Below, in pieces: positions 60,793 through 64,000 of a stretch of 64,000 bases of DNA; within the stretch, counting starts at the first letter, position 1; each line of letters starts with the position of its first letter. The DNA lies in NCBI RefSeq assembly GCF_002285435.1, contig NZ_NSBT01000026.1, positions 248,001 through 312,000 of the forward strand. Direction: 5' to 3'. The notes under the pieces were generated by a model that saw nothing but the letters and a program-made list of their open reading frames with translations, made no database searches and had not been told where the DNA came from. Origin of the DNA: Actibacterium ureilyticum (GTDB lineage Bacteria > Pseudomonadota > Alphaproteobacteria > Rhodobacterales > Rhodobacteraceae). The translations under genes and the position numbers were made by a program.

Positions 60793-60817
60793 GGAACTTT
60801 CCCGCCGCTTTCACGTT
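60793..60817 (+). promoter_or_regulatory. EcfG-type general-stress promoter of the Fe-SOD gene
   Basis: GGAAC (60793-60797), 16 bp, CGTT (60814-60817) followed by C. It begins 8 bp after the stop of the preceding gene. Start expected near 60825, about 68 bp before sodB. A sigma-70-like TTGACG (60827) lies downstream and may give a second start. Confidence 0.6.
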
Positions 60818-60892
60818 CCATTGGGGTTGACGGCGGCGTGGCAGCGCCGCAGTTATCATGCATATCCAATTTGACGAACAGGGGGCCTGAAC

Positions 60893-61492
60893 ATGGCTTT
60901 TGAACTTCCCGACCTTCCTTACGCCCATGACGCGCTGGCCGATCTGGGCATGTCCAAGGAAACGCTGGAATACCACCACGACCTGCACCACAAGGCCTAT
61001 GTCGACAACGGCAACAAGCTGATCGCGGGCACCGAGTGGGAAGGCAAATCGCTGGAAGACATCATCACCGGCACCTATCAGGCGGGCGCGGTGGCGCAGA
61101 ACGGCATCTTCAACAATGCCAGCCAGCACTGGAACCACATGCAGTTCTGGGAAATGATGGGTCCCGGCGGCAAGGACATGCCCGGCGAGCTGGCCGGCCG
61201 CATCACCGACGCCTTTGGCTCGATCGACGATTTCAAACAGGAATTCTCGGCCGCGGGCGCGGGTCAGTTCGGCTCGGGCTGGTGCTGGCTGGTGGTTGAC
61301 ACCGATGGCACGCTGAAGGTCACCAAGACCGAAAACGGCGTCAATCCGCTCTGCTTCGGTCAGAAGGCCCTGCTGGGCTGCGATGTGTGGGAGCATTCCT
61401 ATTACATCGATTACCGCAACAAGCGTCCGGCGTATCTGACCAACTTCCTGGACAATCTGGTCAATTGGGAAAACGTGGCTTCGCGCCTGTGA
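60893..61492 (+). CDS. sodB: Iron superoxide dismutase
   Basis: 199 residues. Metal ligands are in LEYHHDLHHKAYV (His), QHWNHMQFWEMM (His), and the DVWEHSYYIDY block (Asp and His). The AGAGQFGSGWCWL pattern favours Fe over Mn. It removes cytoplasmic superoxide. AGGGGGCC precedes the ATG. A general-stress-type promoter is upstream. Confidence 0.95.
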   Translation: MAFELPDLPYAHDALADLGMSKETLEYHHDLHHKAYVDNGNKLIAGTEWEGKSLEDIITGTYQAGAVAQNGIFNNASQHWNHMQFWEMMGPGGKDMPGELAGRITDAFGSIDDFKQEFSAAGAGQFGSGWCWLVVDTDGTLKVTKTENGVNPLCFGQKALLGCDVWEHSYYIDYRNKRPAYLTNFLDNLVNWENVASRL

Positions 61493-61499
61493 CCTGATC

Positions 61500-62372
61500 A
61501 TGATCTGGGCTTTGCTCATCGGGCTGGGGGCTTTGCTCCTGGCCCTTTTTTATGGGTTCTGGGTCGAGCCCGCCTGGCGGCTGCGGATCAAGCGTTACGA
61601 TGTGGCGCATCCGGGCTGGGGCGGGCGGGCGCCGCTCAGGATCGTGGTGATTTCCGACCTGCATGCGGGCGCGCCGCATATCCCGCTGTCGCGGGTCAGC
61701 CGGATCGTGCGCAAGGCCAACGCGCTGAACCCCGATCTGGCGATCCTGCTGGGCGATTACGCCGCCGCGCATCGCTGGACCTGGGGGCAGATGACCAAGC
61801 AGCAGATCATCGACCGTCTGGCCGCGTTCCGCGCGCCGCTGGGCACCTGGGCGGTGCTGGGCAACCACGACTGGTGGCAGGACGAACAGGCCGCGCGCGA
61901 CCGTCGTCCTTGCGCCGCGCAGATCGCGCTGGCACAGGCGAGCATCCCGCATCTGGACAATGAAAGCGCCCGTATCGACCACGCGGGCGGGCATTTCTGG
62001 CTGAGCGGTCTGGCCGACCAGCGCCCGCTGGACATCGACCCGGATGTCGAAGGCTTCGACGATCTGGAGGCCGCGCTTTCCACCATCACCGACGACGCGC
62101 CCTGTATCCTGCTGGCGCATGAGCCTGACCTGTTTCCGCATATCCCGGCGCAGGTCTTCCTGACGCTGTCGGGCCACACCCATGGGGGCCAGATCCGGTT
62201 GGGCAACCGCTCGCCCATCATCATGGCCGCCGAGAACGAGGTGTTTTCCTATGGCCGGTACGAGGCCGATGGCCGCACGCTGATCGTGTCGGGCGGGATC
62301 GGCTGTTCGGAATTGCCGGTGCGGGTGAACATGCCGCCCGAAATCACGGTGATCCAGGTCACGGGCGCTTGA
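61500..62372 (+). CDS. Membrane-anchored metallophosphoesterase (YkuE/YaeI-like)
   Basis: 290 residues. N-terminal membrane segment (WALLIGLGALLLALFYGFWV), then the calcineurin-type motifs ISDLHAGAPH near 55, LLGDYAAAH near 81 (GDY in place of GDF), LGNHDWWQD near 119, and LSGHTHGGQIRLG near 220. It may act on lipid or nucleotide phosphates; members cleave UDP-diacylglucosamine or cyclic nucleotides. Starts 7 bp after sodB, probably co-transcribed. Confidence 0.85.
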   Translation: MIWALLIGLGALLLALFYGFWVEPAWRLRIKRYDVAHPGWGGRAPLRIVVISDLHAGAPHIPLSRVSRIVRKANALNPDLAILLGDYAAAHRWTWGQMTKQQIIDRLAAFRAPLGTWAVLGNHDWWQDEQAARDRRPCAAQIALAQASIPHLDNESARIDHAGGHFWLSGLADQRPLDIDPDVEGFDDLEAALSTITDDAPCILLAHEPDLFPHIPAQVFLTLSGHTHGGQIRLGNRSPIIMAAENEVFSYGRYEADGRTLIVSGGIGCSELPVRVNMPPEITVIQVTGA

Positions 62373-62423
62373 CCCCGCCCGGGCGGCGTGAAAACGCTGT
62401 GGCGTGACGGGGAAGGGCGGAAC

Positions 62424-63362
62424 ATGACCGAGGCGCGCAAGGGCGTTCTGGCGATGGCTGCGGCCAGTGTGATCTGGGGGCTGTCGTCGATCTATTACAA
62501 GCTGCTGGCGCATGTGCCCCCGCTTGAGGTGCTGTGCCACCGCACGCTGTGGTCGCTGCTGCTGTTTGCGCTGGTGCTCATGGTGCAGGGGCGGCTTGGG
62601 CAGGTGGCGGCGCTGTTGCGCGACCGGCGCGAGGCGCTGCGGGTCGCGCTGGCGGCGACGATGATCTCGGTCAATTGGGGGATGTTCATCTATTCGGTTC
62701 AGGTGGGCCACGCGGTCGAGGCCAGCCTGGGCTATTACATCTTTCCGCTGGTGGCGGTGCTGATGGGCTTTGTCGTGCTGGGCGAGGGGCTGAGCCGCCG
62801 CAAATGGCTGGCGGTCGGGCTGGCCACGCTGGCGGTCTGTGTCCTGACGGCGGGGCTGGGGGTGCCGCCCTGGATATCGCTGGCGCTGGCGGTGACCTTC
62901 GGCTTCTATGGCCTGATCAAACAGGGGCTTGGCGCGGGACCCGTGGTGTCGGTCACGACCGAGGTCGCGCTGCTGGCGCCACTGGCGCTGGTGTGGCTCT
63001 GGGGGGTGCACACACAGGGCTGGACCGGGCTGGTGGGGCGCAATCTGGGTGCCTTTGGCAGCAATTGGCACGACACCCTGATGCTGGCGGGATCGGGGCT
63101 GTTGACGGGCGGGCCGCTGATCTTGTTCTCCTATGCCTCGAAACGGGTCAGCATGGCGTCGATCGGGTTGGTGCAATACATCAACCCGACGCTGCAATTC
63201 CTTGTGGCATCACTGATTTTCGTCGAGCCGGTGACGCGCTGGCACATGGTCGCGCTGCCGCTGATCTGGGGCGCGCTGGCGATCTATTCCTGGGACAGCC
63301 TGCGTCAGGAAAGACGGTCGCGCAAAGCCGCGATCAGCGTGGGCACATCGTCCACGGTCTGA
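62424..63362 (+). CDS. rarD: EamA-family permease RarD
   Basis: 312 residues, ten predicted transmembrane segments, with the RarD N-terminus KGVLAMAAASVIWGLSSIYY, SVNWGMFIYSVQVGHAVEAS near 92-111 and SLGYYIFPLVAVLMGF. Substrate unknown (named after chloramphenicol sensitivity). GGGGAAGGGCGG precedes the ATG. Its 3' end overlaps the convergent LOG gene by 58 bp. Confidence 0.88.
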   Translation: MTEARKGVLAMAAASVIWGLSSIYYKLLAHVPPLEVLCHRTLWSLLLFALVLMVQGRLGQVAALLRDRREALRVALAATMISVNWGMFIYSVQVGHAVEASLGYYIFPLVAVLMGFVVLGEGLSRRKWLAVGLATLAVCVLTAGLGVPPWISLALAVTFGFYGLIKQGLGAGPVVSVTTEVALLAPLALVWLWGVHTQGWTGLVGRNLGAFGSNWHDTLMLAGSGLLTGGPLILFSYASKRVSMASIGLVQYINPTLQFLVASLIFVEPVTRWHMVALPLIWGALAIYSWDSLRQERRSRKAAISVGTSSTV

Positions 63363-63862
63363 ATGAAACCGGCCAAGCTGGCATCGGCGAATTTCTGGTC
63401 GATCACATGGGCGATCAGCGCGTTCAGCGGGTCCCAGTACCCGGCGGTGTTCAACAGGATGATCGGTTTTTCGTGCAGCACCAGCTGCCGCCAGGTCAGG
63501 ACCTCGAAAAACTCGTCCAGCGACCCCGCACCGCCCGGCAGCATCACGATGGCGTCGGAATTCATGTACATGACCTTTTTGCGCTCGTGCATGTTTTCGG
63601 TCACGATAAAGGTCGACAGGTCGCGCTTGCCGACCTCGCGTTCGAACAGGTGGATCGGGATCACGCCGAAGGTCTCGCCGCCCGCCTCCTGTGCGGCGCG
63701 CGCGGTGCGGCCCATCAGCCCCACATCGCCCGCGCCATAGACCAGCCGCCAGCCTTCGGCGGCCAGCGCCGTGCCCAGATCCGCGGCCGCCGTGGCATAG
63801 GCCGGATCGCCGCCATCGCGCGATCCGCAAAAGACACAGACGGATATGGGTTTGGTCGGCAT
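63305..63862 (-). CDS. LOG family protein (nucleoside monophosphate phosphoribohydrolase)
   Basis: 185 residues. VCVFCGSRDG near 9-18, VYGAGDVGLMGRTARAAQEA near 40, and the LOG motif MLPGGAGSLDEFFE near 106-119 (PGGxGTxxE type with Ser for Thr). Enzymes of this type release the base from AMP or cytokinin ribotides. Convergent with rarD, with overlapping ends. Confidence 0.9.
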   Translation of the reverse strand: MPTKPISVCVFCGSRDGGDPAYATAAADLGTALAAEGWRLVYGAGDVGLMGRTARAAQEAGGETFGVIPIHLFEREVGKRDLSTFIVTENMHERKKVMYMNSDAIVMLPGGAGSLDEFFEVLTWRQLVLHEKPIILLNTAGYWDPLNALIAHVIDQKFADASLAGFIQTVDDVPTLIAALRDRLS

Positions 63863-63957
63863 CTTGTCCCCCGGATCATCGTTCTGGACCCGTGATAGCG
63901 GGGTTGATATGGTCCGGCAAGCGCGGTGGGGGCAAAGACTGCGTCGGGGACATTGGG

Positions 63958-64000
63958 ATGACTGAACCGGTTGAAAAAGGCCACAGCACGGCCATGCTGG
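63958..64000 (+). CDS. Start of an unidentified gene (partial)
   Basis: ATG 63958 after GGGGA opens a frame that runs off the window, MTEPVEKGHSTAML. Fourteen residues are too few to identify. It is divergent from the LOG gene with a 95-bp gap. Confidence 0.4.
   Translation, partial: MTEPVEKGHSTAML

Noticed and set aside
60785-60806. Hairpin GGCGGG/CCCGCC after the FlgO-like gene, considered as a terminator
   Set aside because: There is no T-run and it coincides with the GGAAC-N16-CGTT promoter of sodB, so the dyad is probably incidental.
62421-62452. GGAAC followed by CGTTCT at the start of rarD, considered as a fifth EcfG promoter
   Set aside because: The spacer is 20 bp and the second half lies inside the coding region, so it does not fit.
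1-64000. tRNA, rRNA, CRISPR arrays, IS elements or prophage
   Set aside because: No cloverleaf-like tRNA, no rRNA block, no regularly spaced repeats, and no transposase, integrase or phage protein was found among the frames.

Overview
The window is high-GC DNA with tightly packed, often ATGA- or TGATG-overlapping genes. It looks like chromosome from an alphaproteobacterium of the Rhodobacterales (Rhodobacter/Paracoccus/Roseobacter type). The reasons are gene content (C-P lyase phn operon, hut operon with HutF/HutG, heterotetrameric sarcosine oxidase, TRAP and SLAC1-type transporters, cydX, ccmI), FNR-type boxes, and an alphaproteobacterial LexA box of the form GTTC-N7-GTTC. I see no tRNA, rRNA, CRISPR array, prophage or insertion sequence.

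Layout. 1-9.6 kb: phosphonate catabolism (tail of a phn-linked acetyltransferase, a second PhnM, PhnF, phnGHIJKLN, DUF1045 protein, canonical PhnM). 9.7-10.5 kb: phasin and a YjhX-type protein. 10.7-15.4 kb: a minus-strand group that may concern sulfur (MBL-fold protein with an incomplete metal site, LysR regulator, small membrane protein, Tat-exported sulfide:quinone reductase-like flavoprotein, SLAC1/TDT anion transporter). 15.5-22.4 kb: cytochrome bd oxidase (cydXBA), its assembly exporter cydCD and a divergent Rrf2/NsrR-type regulator. 22.5-23.4 kb: Ohr/OhrR. 23.5-34.1 kb: histidine utilisation (hutC, hutF, hutIHGU) followed by a TRAP transporter. 34.1-40.6 kb: a cobalamin riboswitch, a Zur-like operator and a NikABCDE/Opp-type ABC importer with an EamA exporter. 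40.6-46.5 kb: DNA repair (UdgX fusion and radical SAM protein under a LexA box; ligase-associated exonuclease and ATP-dependent ligase). 46.5-52.3 kb: catalase, DusA, TauE-like permease, DUF1289, RuvX, CcmI. 52.4-59.1 kb: sarcosine oxidase soxB-D-A-G, interrupted by four small membrane-protein genes. 59.1-64 kb: a FlgO/CsgG-like pair, Fe-superoxide dismutase, phosphoesterase, RarD, LOG protein and the start of an unidentified gene.

How the genes fit together. Several regions supply C1, N and P from small organics: phosphonates by C-P lyase, histidine by the HutF/HutG five-step route, sarcosine by SoxBDAG. Others handle low oxygen and stress: cytochrome bd with FNR boxes, Ohr, catalase, SOD and SOS-linked repair.

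The most interesting signals are regulatory and lie between the genes. (1) Four promoters fit GGAAC-N16/17-CGTT, the alphaproteobacterial EcfG general-stress consensus, in front of a stress-type PPOX protein, catalase, Fe-SOD and an unknown 52-residue membrane protein. (2) A metal or metallophore ABC operon carries a B12 riboswitch promoter and, downstream of it, a separate Zur-like operator over an extended -10 element. (3) The two cyd control regions share an undescribed CGCAT-N5-ATGCG palindrome, each with an FNR-type box. (4) A LexA box abuts the start codon of the radical SAM/UdgX operon. (5) A CTTCTTCTTGG-plus-hairpin repeat recurs five times, directly after stop codons. (6) A divergent pair of small membrane proteins appears duplicated in tandem inside the sox cluster.
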